From Psychrobacter sp. UBA6766 (GTDB taxonomy: Bacteria; Pseudomonadota; Gammaproteobacteria; Pseudomonadales; Moraxellaceae): a DNA stretch of 34,077 bases. The stretch spans positions 1-34,077 of the forward strand of contig NZ_DKGQ01000025.1 of NCBI RefSeq assembly GCF_002453355.1. Direction: 5' to 3'. Below, piece by piece: positions 1 to 8,853 of this stretch. A model generated the notes under the pieces. That model worked only from the letters and a program-made list of their open reading frames with translations. It did not search any database and was not told the DNA's origin. Each line of letters opens with the position of its first letter. The first letter of the stretch is position 1. The position numbers and the translations under genes were made by a program.

Positions 1-66
1 AACATTTGGGGGTCAGTTCATAAAGAGCGTTTTTTATACTTCTAACTTTCGAAAAATTTTTATAAC

Positions 67-1665
67 CTACCCAAAATCTGCCTTCAAAATACTAGCCAAA
101 TTACGCTCAGCAAGTCCCGTGATAAGCACATACGGATTGACGCCAGCACTGCCGGGGATTAACGCGCCATCTTGCACGTATATATTTTTATGCCCTTTGA
201 CGCGTCCAAATTCATCGGTCGCAAGACCCAATACGCAACCACCAAGCGGATGATAACAGAAGTTATCGCCGAAGCCTTTGGTAAATAATAAGCTTGATGT
301 CGAGCCGCCATTTACTTTGGCGAGTTTTTCGATCAGCTCTTTAGCCGCATTTACCGAGTACTCGTTTTGCTCGCGTTTCCAGTTGAGCTTGACGGTTTTG
401 CTGGCTTTATCATAGTAATAATTGCCGCGTTCTGGATTGTCTGTGATGGCGAGATAGAGCGTCGTCCACGTCTCAAGCCCTAGGGGTAATGGCGCAAGTT
501 CGGCAAAGATTTTATACTTCGAGCCGCCTCTATCACCATCCCACATATTGATACCTTTGACCGGAATGGTAGATTGAGTAGTGCCCGCCGCGTGGACGAA
601 ATTGCGACCGGTCATGATGTTACCGTTGGGCCCCCAGTGCTGACCAATATGTTCGTTTAGGTTGTTTAATTTGCCTTCCGCTTGGCTTTTGAGTAGCAGC
701 TCTGAAGTGCCCGTACTGCCTGCGTTAAGAAATAATTTATCGCAAGTGTAATGTTCAACTTTATTAACGCCGCCCGTGGTATTTAGGACGTGGACTTCTA
801 ATCTGAGTTGCTCATTATCGAGCGCTTGGATGCTATTGACTTTGCGCAAGGTTTTTACGGTGACATTGCCTGTGGCTTCAGCATCTTTTAGGTAGGTTAA
901 ATCAAGTGAAAATTTGCCAGCATTATTACCATAAATGACTTCACCGCCCAATGCTGACGGATAGACTTCGCCACGTGCTTCTTTTTGCATATAGTCAAAG
1001 TCATAGCTGTTGCCAAAGAACTCCGTTTTCAGTCCCGCCCTTGAAGCTTGTCGCTCAGCGGCGCGGGTAAATTCATAATGCTCGGATTGATTAAAAAAGG
1101 ATTCAGGGATTTGGCTGACTTTGAGTTCCTTCATAGCACGAGGAAAATAGATGTCGTACATCTCATCGCTATCAATCCACGGAAAGACTGCTTCAAAGTG
1201 CGAGCGTTTGGGCTGAATGGCAATCGCGCCATTGACGATAGAGCCACCGCCATAAGCGCGTCCTGCGAAGACTTTCATCTCGTCGTATTCGATTAAATCC
1301 AAAACACCAGGATATTTTTTAATCGGAATAGGAATGGGAATCGGCGCATTTGGCCAATTGCTGAACCAGCTTGAGCGTTTATCAGCCGTAATCATCTTGC
1401 AAAAAGTATCGTGATTTGCGCTTCTATCCCAGCGCATTCCCATCTCAAGTATCAATACTTTATGACCTTTTTCACTGAGTCGTAGCGCCGCTACCGCGCC
1501 GCCATAACCACTACCGACGATGATATTAGGAAAGTGTCCCGCTTGGGTAATTGTCTTTGGCAGTTTCGGTTGCTTAGCTAATGTTTGACAACCACTCACC
1601 GCAGCAGAGGTGCCGATAGCCCCTAAACTGAGTCCCATAGCTTTAATCAATTGTCGTCGTTGCAT
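67..1665 (-). CDS. GMC-family oxidoreductase (cholesterol-oxidase-like), Tat-exported, probable lipoprotein
   Basis: This is a FAD-dependent oxidoreductase of 532 residues, probably oxidising an alcohol or sterol-like substrate in the periplasm or at a membrane. The N-terminus carries a twin-arginine motif (RRQLIKAMG, residues 3-11), a short hydrophobic stretch, and a lipobox ending in VSGC with Cys26. The FAD dinucleotide-binding motif GSGYGG (residues 51-56) follows. Near the C-terminus come YHPLGGC and a segment containing DGALIPGSAGVNP, as in GMC and cholesterol oxidases. The start is supported by AGGAAAACT just before ATG. The gene stands alone and diverges from trpB. The substrate cannot be read from sequence. 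The family call is firm; Tat export is likely; lipidation is inferred from the lipobox. Confidence 0.88.
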   Translation of the reverse strand: MQRRQLIKAMGLSLGAIGTSAAVSGCQTLAKQPKLPKTITQAGHFPNIIVGSGYGGAVAALRLSEKGHKVLILEMGMRWDRSANHDTFCKMITADKRSSWFSNWPNAPIPIPIPIKKYPGVLDLIEYDEMKVFAGRAYGGGSIVNGAIAIQPKRSHFEAVFPWIDSDEMYDIYFPRAMKELKVSQIPESFFNQSEHYEFTRAAERQASRAGLKTEFFGNSYDFDYMQKEARGEVYPSALGGEVIYGNNAGKFSLDLTYLKDAEATGNVTVKTLRKVNSIQALDNEQLRLEVHVLNTTGGVNKVEHYTCDKLFLNAGSTGTSELLLKSQAEGKLNNLNEHIGQHWGPNGNIMTGRNFVHAAGTTQSTIPVKGINMWDGDRGGSKYKIFAELAPLPLGLETWTTLYLAITDNPERGNYYYDKASKTVKLNWKREQNEYSVNAAKELIEKLAKVNGGSTSSLLFTKGFGDNFCYHPLGGCVLGLATDEFGRVKGHKNIYVQDGALIPGSAGVNPYVLITGLAERNLASILKADFG

Positions 1666-1984
1666 AGTTTTCCTGATTTTATAACTTTAATAAACGGAAG
1701 TAATGAACGAGAGTTTAGCAAAAAAACATGTCGTGATTATTTCTTTGTTGCGAGCCACACGATTTTAGTCAAATTAAAAAATCACGTTGTGCGAAGTAAG
1801 GCTTTCAAGTATTTAGCGCGCTCAATTTTATAAGGTGACTTGACCAGATATAAAAATTCCCTTACTATCTTGTTTCAATGTACTAGAACGTAAATACATA
1901 TAACTATTTTGATTATTAAAAGTGTTGAATAATTTAGCAAAAATGACACGGCAAATATTTGATTTAAAATAATAAGGTTTAACT
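1666..1984. other. AT-rich divergent intergenic region (GMC oxidoreductase / trpB)
   Basis: About 320 bp separate the divergent start codons of the oxidoreductase and trpB. It must hold both promoters. I see no convincing -35/-10 pair, no leader peptide rich in Trp codons and no attenuator-like hairpin. The short plus-strand open frame in it lacks coding character. Confidence 0.6.
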
Positions 1985-3211
1985 ATGACAACGAAAAATA
2001 CCGCCACTGGCTACGGTTTACACCAATCCATCCTACCGAATAGCGACGGTTTATATGGCGAGTTCGGTGGCAAAATTGGTCATCCTGAGCTTGCCAAAGC
2101 CATGAGCGAAATTGAGATAGGCTTTCGTGAAATTATCAAAAACGACGACTTTATCAAAGAGATGAAGCGCTTGCGTGAGACCTATGTTGGTCGTCCAAGT
2201 CCCATTTATCATGCAAAGCGTTTAACGGAGCATTGCGGCGGGGCGCAGATTTATTTTAAACGGGAAGATTTAAACCATACGGGCGCGCATAAGATTAATC
2301 ACTGTTTGGGTGAGGTGTTATTGGCCAAAAAATTGGGCAAAACCAAAGTCATTGCCGAGACAGGCGCAGGGCAACACGGCGTAGCATTAGCAACCGCATC
2401 TGCATTGATGGGCTTAGAGTGTGAGATTCACATGGGCGTGGTTGATATCAAAAAAGAACATCCAAACGTCAGCCGAATGAAGATTTTGGGTGCTAATATC
2501 GTTCCTGTGTCACGCGGCGCAGGAACGCTAAAAGAAGCGGTCGATAGCGCATTTGATACTTATTTGAATGAGCTTGATAGCAGTATGTTCGCGATTGGCT
2601 CGGCATTAGGGCCTGCGCCATACCCAGAAATGGTCAGCTATTTTCAGTCGGTGGTTGGTCATGAAGCTCGAGCGCAGTTCTTAGCGACAACGGGAAAGCT
2701 GCCTAATAAGGTAGTCGCCTGTATTGGCGGCGGCTCAAACGCGATTGGTATATTTAGCGGCTTTTTTGATGATAAAGAGGTAGAAAAAATCGGCGTGGAA
2801 CCTGCTGGCAAAGGCTTGGATACCGCTAATCACGCTGCGACGATGTCACTAGGGGTAAAAGGCGAGATTCATGGTTTTAAGTGTTATGTGCTGCTCGATG
2901 AAAAAGGCGAGCCAGCGCCGGTTTACTCGATAGCGTCTGGGCTTGATTATCCTGGGGTTGGGCCGCAGCATTCGCATTTAAGAGATTTAGAACTGGCCAG
3001 TTATGAGTCAGCAACCGATGCCGAATGCTTAGAAGCGTTTATGGCATTGTCGCGCCTTGAAGGTATTATTCCAGCACTTGAGTCAGCGCATGCCATTGCT
3101 TATGCGATGAAGATTGCAAAGAAAATGTCAGCTGATGAGACGATTTTGGTGAATTTATCAGGACGAGGCGATAAAGATATCGATTTTATTTTGGATAAAG
3201 TAGAGCTATAA
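1985..3211 (+). CDS. trpB: Tryptophan synthase beta chain
   Basis: TrpB condenses indole with L-serine to give L-tryptophan, using pyridoxal phosphate, normally as an alpha2-beta2 complex with TrpA. The 408 residues match the family length. The PLP lysine is K103 in HTGAHKINH, the catalytic acid is E125 in AETGAGQHG, and the phosphate-binding GGGSNA loop is near residue 249. AAGGTTTAACT precedes the ATG. No trpA or trpF lies beside it: the next gene is a DMT exporter on the same strand after about 97 bp. The TrpA partner must therefore be encoded elsewhere. Identification is very secure; regulation is not visible. Confidence 0.97.
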   Translation: MTTKNTATGYGLHQSILPNSDGLYGEFGGKIGHPELAKAMSEIEIGFREIIKNDDFIKEMKRLRETYVGRPSPIYHAKRLTEHCGGAQIYFKREDLNHTGAHKINHCLGEVLLAKKLGKTKVIAETGAGQHGVALATASALMGLECEIHMGVVDIKKEHPNVSRMKILGANIVPVSRGAGTLKEAVDSAFDTYLNELDSSMFAIGSALGPAPYPEMVSYFQSVVGHEARAQFLATTGKLPNKVVACIGGGSNAIGIFSGFFDDKEVEKIGVEPAGKGLDTANHAATMSLGVKGEIHGFKCYVLLDEKGEPAPVYSIASGLDYPGVGPQHSHLRDLELASYESATDAECLEAFMALSRLEGIIPALESAHAIAYAMKIAKKMSADETILVNLSGRGDKDIDFILDKVEL

Positions 3212-3308
3212 AAAAGCGGCAATTAGCATAAAAAAATAATACCTATTAAGTGCTTAAAAAGTTATCATCGTGGTTTTTTTACTGTTTAACGCTTGATAGG
3301 ATCTACCC

Positions 3309-4205
3309 ATGTCCAACCGCGACCTCATTACCTTTGTGACACTGTCCTTTATGTGGTCGCTGTCGTTTATTTTCTATCGTATTGGCGTTCCAGAATTTGG
3401 ATCGCTAGCGTTTGCCAGTTTGCGAGTGGTGCTAGCTGGACTGACAATGCTGGTTTTTGTCCTAATCAGCCCAAAAAACAGAGAGGGTATTAAAGATAAC
3501 TGGAAAGTGTTGACGCTGGTGGGGCTGTTTTCTGCCGCCATTCCCTTTATTCTGTTTGCTTTTTCAGCCCGTTCGGTAAATGCTGGGGTGTTAGCGGTTC
3601 TCAATGCCTCGGTACCGATGATGAGCGGCTTTATCGCCAGTGTCTTCTTTAAAGACAGGCTATCGAAAAAACAAATCATTGGCTTAATCATTGGCGTTAT
3701 TGGCGTGATTGTTTTGATGAGCGAAAGCTTATTTGGCAGCCAAAGCGCTTCCTCTGGTTCGGCTTTATTGCCGATGGGATATGCGTTATTTGCCTGTGTT
3801 GGTTATGCGCTTGGCGCAAACATCACCAGAAACTATTTATTCAACGTCTCACCCGTCGCCATTACCGCAGGATCACTTATTATCGCCAGTGTTATTATGC
3901 TACCAGTCGCGTTATATGAATTTCCTTATGGCAAAAGTATCAGTGCCACCGCTTGGGTGTCGGTTATTTGTATCGGGGTGCTTTCAACGGCTATTGCGCT
4001 CATTTTTATGAATCAATTGATCAAAAGTATCGGTCCGATGCGCGCAACCAGTATTACCTTAGTGATTCCTATTTTTGCTATTATTTTTGGTTATATTCTC
4101 CTAGGTGAGGCGTTAAATACTCAAGCTATCATTGGCTCCGTCGTCATATTGTTTGGGACGTATTTATCGTTAGAGCTGTCTTTTAAAAAAATACTTAAAT
4201 CTTAA
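3309..4205 (+). CDS. EamA/DMT-superfamily inner-membrane transporter
   Basis: A polytopic membrane protein of 298 residues, predicted to export a small metabolite. It reads as two EamA repeats (about residues 5-135 and 150-290), each with about five hydrophobic segments. Typical features are the early FMWSLSF segment, the internal SARSVNAGVLAVLNASVPM stretch (about 88-106) and a second-repeat segment with LVIPIFAIIFGYILLGE. It lies about 100 bp downstream of trpB on the same strand, so cotranscription is possible, and an amino-acid or aromatic substrate would fit that. This is context only. Substrates of the family cannot be told from sequence. Confidence 0.9.
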   Translation: MSNRDLITFVTLSFMWSLSFIFYRIGVPEFGSLAFASLRVVLAGLTMLVFVLISPKNREGIKDNWKVLTLVGLFSAAIPFILFAFSARSVNAGVLAVLNASVPMMSGFIASVFFKDRLSKKQIIGLIIGVIGVIVLMSESLFGSQSASSGSALLPMGYALFACVGYALGANITRNYLFNVSPVAITAGSLIIASVIMLPVALYEFPYGKSISATAWVSVICIGVLSTAIALIFMNQLIKSIGPMRATSITLVIPIFAIIFGYILLGEALNTQAIIGSVVILFGTYLSLELSFKKILKS

Positions 4206-4240
4206 GATACCTCCCTTATTTTGCATTGATTAGCAGCCTT

Positions 4241-4268
4241 TTAAGAGATGCTGATTAAGAGATGCTAA
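4241..4268. repeat. Two-copy 14-bp tandem repeat
   Basis: TTAAGAGATGCTGA is followed immediately by TTAAGAGATGCTAA, 13 of 14 positions identical. It sits between the DMT exporter and the doubtful ORF at 4315. No function is evident; replication slippage is the simplest origin. Confidence 0.7.
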
Positions 4269-4314
4269 TTCTTCAACCCTTTCTACCATAATAAATTGAA
4301 TCGGAAAGGTAATA

Positions 4315-4557
4315 ATGTCAAATGCCTTGGTAAATGGCATTAGCGCCTTTAGCCTTTTTTTCGGTGCAGCGAGTCATACCACCTTCAAAGCCATCGTGGC
4401 AAGTAAATCGAGCTTTTCTACCGTCATACAGCCGCTTCAACTTAAGCCCAGCCTTAAACTTAAGGCGGCAGCTAGCCCTGCTTTTAAAAATGACTTTGAA
4501 ATAGGCTTTAAGGCTATTTTTGTGAGCGGTCTTAATACTATATTTTTCTTTACTTAA
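4315..4557 (+). CDS. Hypothetical small protein (80 aa), doubtful
   Basis: An 80-residue open frame with a good ribosome-binding site (GGAAAGGTAATA before ATG). I do not recognise it. It is rich in Ser, Ala, Phe and Lys, with no clear signal peptide, metal site or strong transmembrane segment, although the C-terminus is hydrophobic. A motif-like LQLKPSLKLKAAASPAFK (about 41-58) comes from short repeats in the DNA. It lies alone between the exporter and the porin. The placement and the ribosome-binding site favour a gene; the low-complexity composition is against it. Confidence 0.3.
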   Translation: MSNALVNGISAFSLFFGAASHTTFKAIVASKSSFSTVIQPLQLKPSLKLKAAASPAFKNDFEIGFKAIFVSGLNTIFFFT

Positions 4558-4751
4558 AAGAATATGGGCAATTGAGAGAGGATTATTAAGTATGATATTA
4601 AGCTAATTTGATAAAAGTAAGTTGGTTAGCTTGCTACCTAAGTTCAAGGAACGTATTTATAGTTTTAGCAAAAAGATGGGCAAAGTTAAGCCGTTTATTG
4701 ACTGCTTTTGTTGACTGAAGGATAGAATGCCATAAATCTGCTACTGATATA

Positions 4752-4780
4752 TTGACAAAGGTCGACATTCGCTATTTAAT
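4752..4780 (+). promoter_or_regulatory. Sigma-70 promoter of the fadL-like porin gene
   Basis: A perfect TTGACA (4752-4757), a 17-bp spacer and TTTAAT (4775-4780, 5 of 6 to consensus) lie upstream of the porin gene. The predicted transcript start near 4787 gives a leader of about 74 nt. Confidence 0.65.
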
Positions 4781-4860
4781 CTAGAGATTAAGGCCAGCTA
4801 TAAAAAGTATGCATGATTTTATGGTTTGGTAGTGTTTTTAACTGACAAAGGGATATTGTC

Positions 4861-6117
4861 ATGAGCGCTCAGCTGTTTTTAGGACTTAATAATTTTGCCA
4901 CTTTTTCTCGTTCTTCGCACTATTTGCTCACTACTGGTACTTTGACAGCGCTTAGCCTCGCTATTAGCTCAGCACACGCGGCTGGTATCGAATATAGCAA
5001 ACAGTCGGTCGCGCCTTTTTTTGAGCCAGGCAATTACGCGGAATTGTCTTATGGTTATGTCGACCCAAAAATCGAAGGTACCGATGCTGCGGGAAATAAA
5101 ATCGGCGACATGATGGACAGCTTTGATTTACCTGGTGCTGCTATCAAAATCGCTCCGACCGCCAATACGGCATTGGCAGTGATTTATGAACAACCCTTTG
5201 GCGTCGATACTGAATATCCAGCAGGAAATATTTTTAACAATCGCATGGGCACCACCGAGGCGCGAGTAGAGACAAACGGCATCACGCTATTAGGCGGCGG
5301 TAAGATTGGCAATAATGTGTGGCTATATGGTGGCCTTGAGTACCAAACGCTAAAAGGCAATATCACGGGCGCGCAGCCAGTTGGTCTTGCCACACCAGTG
5401 GCAGAAGTACCAACCTATTATACGTTAGACTTTGAAAAAGAAAATACGCTAGTGCCGGTTATCGGTATGGCGTATGAAAAGCCAGAGATTGCTTTACGGG
5501 CGGCATTAACCTATCGCGCGCCCGCTAAATATCAAGTAACTGGGGTAGAAAACCTGCAAGTTATTTTGCCGCCTATCGCTGGTGGTGACGGGGTGACACC
5601 GGGACCAGCGACTGATGAAGTGCCCTTACCGCTCGCAGGCAAGACCGAAGTTAAGATGCCGCAGTCGGTCAATTTAGACTTTCAAACGGGTCTAAGTGAA
5701 AAGTATCAGTTATTGGGAATGGTTAACGCGCGTTGGGTAGATTGGAGTGACTTTAATGTTGCCCCGCCTTTAGCGACATTATCAACACAAGAACCACTAG
5801 CTGCCTATAAAAAAGACGGTTATGCGGTTGAGGTGGCTTTGGGAAAACAGTTTAATCCAAAAGTCTCAGGCGAAGTACGCGTCGGCTATGACCATGGCAC
5901 TGGTGCGCCGCTCAGTTTATTGGGGCCTTATGATTCTATCAAAAGCTTAGGACTCAGCGCACAATATAAATTGACCGAGCAGCTAAGCGTCGCGGCGGGT
6001 GGCCAATATATGTGGTTTGAAGGTGGCCCAGTTGACACCAAAGTTGACGGTCGGGTCGCCAATATCGATGACGGGACAGGCTATGCGCTTGGTATGAAAT
6101 TGGGTTATCACTTTTAG
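4861..6117 (+). CDS. OmpP1/FadL/TodX-family outer-membrane porin
   Basis: A predicted 14-strand outer-membrane barrel for uptake of long-chain fatty acids or other hydrophobic compounds. The 418 residues start with a long signal peptide (about 40 residues, hydrophobic core around 24-36, cleavage likely after the AHA at SSAHA). Alternating beta-strand patterns run through the mature part, and the protein ends GYHF, a C-terminal Phe as expected for BAM-assembled barrels. AAAGGGATATTGTC precedes ATG. A consensus promoter lies 80-110 bp upstream and a terminator follows, so it is probably monocistronic. The substrate is unknown. Family assignment is good; calling it FadL itself would go too far. 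Confidence 0.88.
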   Translation: MSAQLFLGLNNFATFSRSSHYLLTTGTLTALSLAISSAHAAGIEYSKQSVAPFFEPGNYAELSYGYVDPKIEGTDAAGNKIGDMMDSFDLPGAAIKIAPTANTALAVIYEQPFGVDTEYPAGNIFNNRMGTTEARVETNGITLLGGGKIGNNVWLYGGLEYQTLKGNITGAQPVGLATPVAEVPTYYTLDFEKENTLVPVIGMAYEKPEIALRAALTYRAPAKYQVTGVENLQVILPPIAGGDGVTPGPATDEVPLPLAGKTEVKMPQSVNLDFQTGLSEKYQLLGMVNARWVDWSDFNVAPPLATLSTQEPLAAYKKDGYAVEVALGKQFNPKVSGEVRVGYDHGTGAPLSLLGPYDSIKSLGLSAQYKLTEQLSVAAGGQYMWFEGGPVDTKVDGRVANIDDGTGYALGMKLGYHF

Positions 6118-6498
6118 AACTTGACTAAGCCCTTTGTTAACCAGCCTTATCAAAGAGAATCAGAGCTACTATTTATATAAAAAGCACTTACTATTTAAAG
6201 TAGGTGCTTTTTACTATTGAGTTTTAACAAAAATCATTGGTTTAATAATCTTATAACGCCCTGTAAATAATGGTTTTTAAAAGATTAAAAATATACTTGT
6301 TTGGATGTTTTTGTTTGTAAGTTTGACTTGGAAATATCATCTCTACCCCCTATAAAGAACACGGCTGATAAATAGATCACTTAGCCATTAACAGGTTAGT
6401 AATCAATATTTTGGTGATTAATAATAGTGATAAGCGCTATTTATTAATGTTCAGTAACTCTTATCACCGTATTTTTATAACAACAAACAAGGCTTCTT
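6118..6498. other. Intergenic region before the Old Yellow Enzyme gene
   Basis: About 380 bp with the porin terminator at its left end. Nearer the next gene is an inverted pair TAATCA / TGATTA (6400-6405 and 6415-6420, 9-bp spacer), a possible repressor site about 80 bp upstream of the start codon. The family is often repressed by a TetR-type regulator, but no such gene is nearby and the site is unproven. Confidence 0.4.
6179..6212 (+). terminator. Rho-independent terminator after the porin gene
   Basis: AAAAAGCACTTAC, a short AT loop and GTAGGTGCTTTTT form a stem with one G-T pair, followed by a T run. It lies about 60 bp after the porin stop. Confidence 0.85.
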
Positions 6499-7602
6499 AT
6501 GGCACACGATAATTTATTCGAACCCGTCAAAATGGGGACGCAAACCTTAAAAAATCGTATCATCATGGCGCCGTTAACGCGATTGCGTGCGGTGGAGCCG
6601 GGCGATGTTCCTACGGCGCTAGCCAGTGAGTATTATGCGCAGCGTAGTGGTGCAGGGCTAGTGATTACCGAAGCGACGCAGGTCTCTTTTCAAGCGAAGG
6701 GTTATGCGGGCGCGCCCGGAATTCATACTGAGGATCAAACGACGGCGTGGAAAACCATCGTCGATAATGTCCATGCTAAAGGCGGTAAGATTGTCGTTCA
6801 GCTATGGCACACCGGTTTGGTCTCACATGAAAGCGTCCAGCCGGAAGGCAACGCGCCTATTTCGGCGTCTGATGTTCATGTGGGCGTGCGCACTACATTG
6901 CGTGATAGCAATAAGCAAGCGATTCGCGTTGAGGCGACGACGCCGCGACCAGCCACACTTGATGAAATCAAACAAGTGATTGCTGACTTTGGTCTTGCGA
7001 CCAAAAACGCTAAAGAAGCAGGCTTTGATGGCGTAGAGATTCATGGTGCTCATGGCTATCTGCTGCATCAATTTTGGGTTGAGCAAACCAATCAGCGCGA
7101 TGATGAATATGGCGGTAGCCGTGAGAATCGTGCACGTTTGACCCTCGATGTCATTGATGCTTGTGTCGCCGCGTGGGACGCTGACCATGTTGGTATTCGC
7201 GTGTCACCGCTTGGGACGTTTAATAACGTCGAAGCGGGCTACAACGAAGACGAAAATATCTGGCTGATTGAACAAATTAACAAGCGCGGCTTGATGTATC
7301 TGCATTTATCAGAGCCTGATTGGGCGGGCGGAACACCTTATAGTGACGAGTTCCGTCAGCGCGTTCGTGATGCATTTGGGCAAATGATTATTGCGGCGGG
7401 CGGTTATACGCCTGAAAAAGCCGAGAAAAATATCAAAGCTGGTTATATTGATGCCGTTGCTTTTGGTCGCGATTATATTGCCAATCCTGACTTGGCGGAA
7501 CGTATCCGCGCAGGAGCGCCACTCAATGAGCAACATCCGCAAAGCTTCTATGGTGGCGGTACTGAAGGCTATACCGATTATCCGTTTTTAAATCAAGCTT
7601 AA
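6499..7602 (+). CDS. NADH:flavin oxidoreductase, Old Yellow Enzyme family (NemA-like)
   Basis: An FMN-dependent ene-reductase of 367 residues that would reduce electrophilic alkenes, nitro compounds or N-ethylmaleimide with NAD(P)H. Motifs visible are IIMAPLTRLRA (21-31), the substrate-binding pair H182 and H185 with Y187 in IHGAHGYLLHQF, then QRDDEYGGSRENRAR, and the C-terminal phosphate-binding region containing GGYTPEKAE and AFGRDYIANP. The length fits class I OYEs. It stands alone, converging on a pirin gene across a shared terminator. The exact physiological substrate is unknown. nemA is the closest named relative I can offer, so no symbol is assigned. Confidence 0.92.
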   Translation: MAHDNLFEPVKMGTQTLKNRIIMAPLTRLRAVEPGDVPTALASEYYAQRSGAGLVITEATQVSFQAKGYAGAPGIHTEDQTTAWKTIVDNVHAKGGKIVVQLWHTGLVSHESVQPEGNAPISASDVHVGVRTTLRDSNKQAIRVEATTPRPATLDEIKQVIADFGLATKNAKEAGFDGVEIHGAHGYLLHQFWVEQTNQRDDEYGGSRENRARLTLDVIDACVAAWDADHVGIRVSPLGTFNNVEAGYNEDENIWLIEQINKRGLMYLHLSEPDWAGGTPYSDEFRQRVRDAFGQMIIAAGGYTPEKAEKNIKAGYIDAVAFGRDYIANPDLAERIRAGAPLNEQHPQSFYGGGTEGYTDYPFLNQA

Positions 7603-7651
7603 GCTCTATCGGATAACTTGCTTTATTCATTTAAATAAAGTAATAATTTTC

Positions 7652-7691
7652 AAAAAAGCCACCTCGCTAATGATAGCAAGGTGGCTTTTTT
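7652..7691. terminator. Bidirectional terminator between the OYE and pirin genes
   Basis: AAAAAAGCCACCT pairs perfectly with AGGTGGCTTTTTT, and the interior GCTA/TAGC extends the stem. A and T runs on both sides serve both convergent genes. Confidence 0.92.
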
Positions 7692-7732
7692 AATGAGTAA
7701 GGCTTAGCTATTAAGGGCTGCATTAGCTAAGA

Positions 7733-8710
7733 TTATTTACCAAAGTTACCCGTTTGATAATCACGGAACGTTTGTTTTAATTCAGCTTGGGTATTCATGA
7801 CAAACGGACCGTAGCCTGCCACTGGCTCGCCGATAGGTTCACCGCTTAATAGCAATAATTTAACAGGGGTTGGCGCATGCTCATCATCAGACGACTTAGT
7901 ATAGGTTAGCTCGATGCTGTCGCTTGCCTGCGCTACTGCTTGTGCATTGGTAAAATTAATATCAGAATCGGTATCAGTCGGCGCTGCAAACTGAACCAGA
8001 TGGCCCGCGCTCACTGGCGTAGCATTAATCAGTAACGTACCTTCTTGTACCAATAACAAGACATTATGCGAGTTTGGTACTTGCAGCGTCGTTGACCCTG
8101 CGCTATTCAACTCAATATCCCACATATTAATAGGCGTAAAGGTACTTGCCGCACCCATAGTGCTTTGCCATTCACCCGCAATAATTGCCGCTTTACCGAT
8201 AGCGCGCCCGTTCTCACTATCTGTTAAATTAACGATAGGTAAGTCATGGCGTTTTAGTGTCTGATATTTAGGATCAGTCAGCTTATGCGCACTTGGCAAA
8301 TTGACCCATAATTGCACCATACTAAAGTCGCCGCCACTTTGACCAAAAGCTGGTGAGTGAAACTCTTCATGCATAATGCCGCGCCCTGCGGTCATCCATT
8401 GCACATCGCCTTGTTGAATAACATCATAACCACCGGCCGAATCCGCATGGCTAATTTCGCCTGAATAGGCGATTGTGACCGTCTCAAAGCCTTTATGCGG
8501 ATGTTGACCAACGCCATGCGGCTGCGTCTCAAAGTTCGGGTTTGACGCAAAGTTGGTCGGTTGACCATAGTCTAATAATAAAAAAGGATCAGTATGACGA
8601 TGATTAAAGTAAGGATCGTTATCCAAATGATTAAACAAGGTTTTGACATAAAAACCGTCGCCGACCCAATGCGGAGCTTTATCGCCGTGAATATGTTTGA
8701 TTGAACGCAT
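7733..8710 (-). CDS. Pirin-family bicupin protein
   Basis: A cupin-fold iron protein. Bacterial pirins include quercetin dioxygenases and regulators of central metabolism. The N-terminal cupin has HPHKGFET with metal ligands H70 and H72, and IMHEEFH with H114 and E116 (numbering from the start used here), so all four ligands are kept. The C-terminal pirin domain ends in a segment with LSGEPIGEPVAGYGPFVMN. The start chosen is the ATG at 8710, giving 325 residues, because GCGAGG lies six bases upstream and the protein then begins at the usual pirin N-terminus. The longer frame to 8749 adds 13 residues with no such site. It lies 143 bp downstream of the HI0933-type gene on the same strand. The function is not specific from sequence. 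Confidence 0.9.
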   Translation of the reverse strand: MRSIKHIHGDKAPHWVGDGFYVKTLFNHLDNDPYFNHRHTDPFLLLDYGQPTNFASNPNFETQPHGVGQHPHKGFETVTIAYSGEISHADSAGGYDVIQQGDVQWMTAGRGIMHEEFHSPAFGQSGGDFSMVQLWVNLPSAHKLTDPKYQTLKRHDLPIVNLTDSENGRAIGKAAIIAGEWQSTMGAASTFTPINMWDIELNSAGSTTLQVPNSHNVLLLVQEGTLLINATPVSAGHLVQFAAPTDTDSDINFTNAQAVAQASDSIELTYTKSSDDEHAPTPVKLLLLSGEPIGEPVAGYGPFVMNTQAELKQTFRDYQTGNFGK

Positions 8711-8853
8711 ATGATACCTCGCAATCCTAAACGCATTATTTAATATCAATCATTTTATAAATATCAAAAACCAGTAACTGTTAATAATTTCTAAATATGA
8801 AAATATATATATTGTCATTACCTTAACAGTTATCAAGTGTTTAGTCGCTTTTT

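Noticed and set aside
1651..1833. Plus-strand 60-residue frame between the oxidoreductase and trpB
   Set aside because: It overlaps the start of the oxidoreductase gene and reads like translated AT-rich noncoding DNA.
8711..8749. Longer N-terminus for the pirin
   Set aside because: The upstream ATG lacks a ribosome-binding site, and the extra 13 residues are absent from the family pattern.
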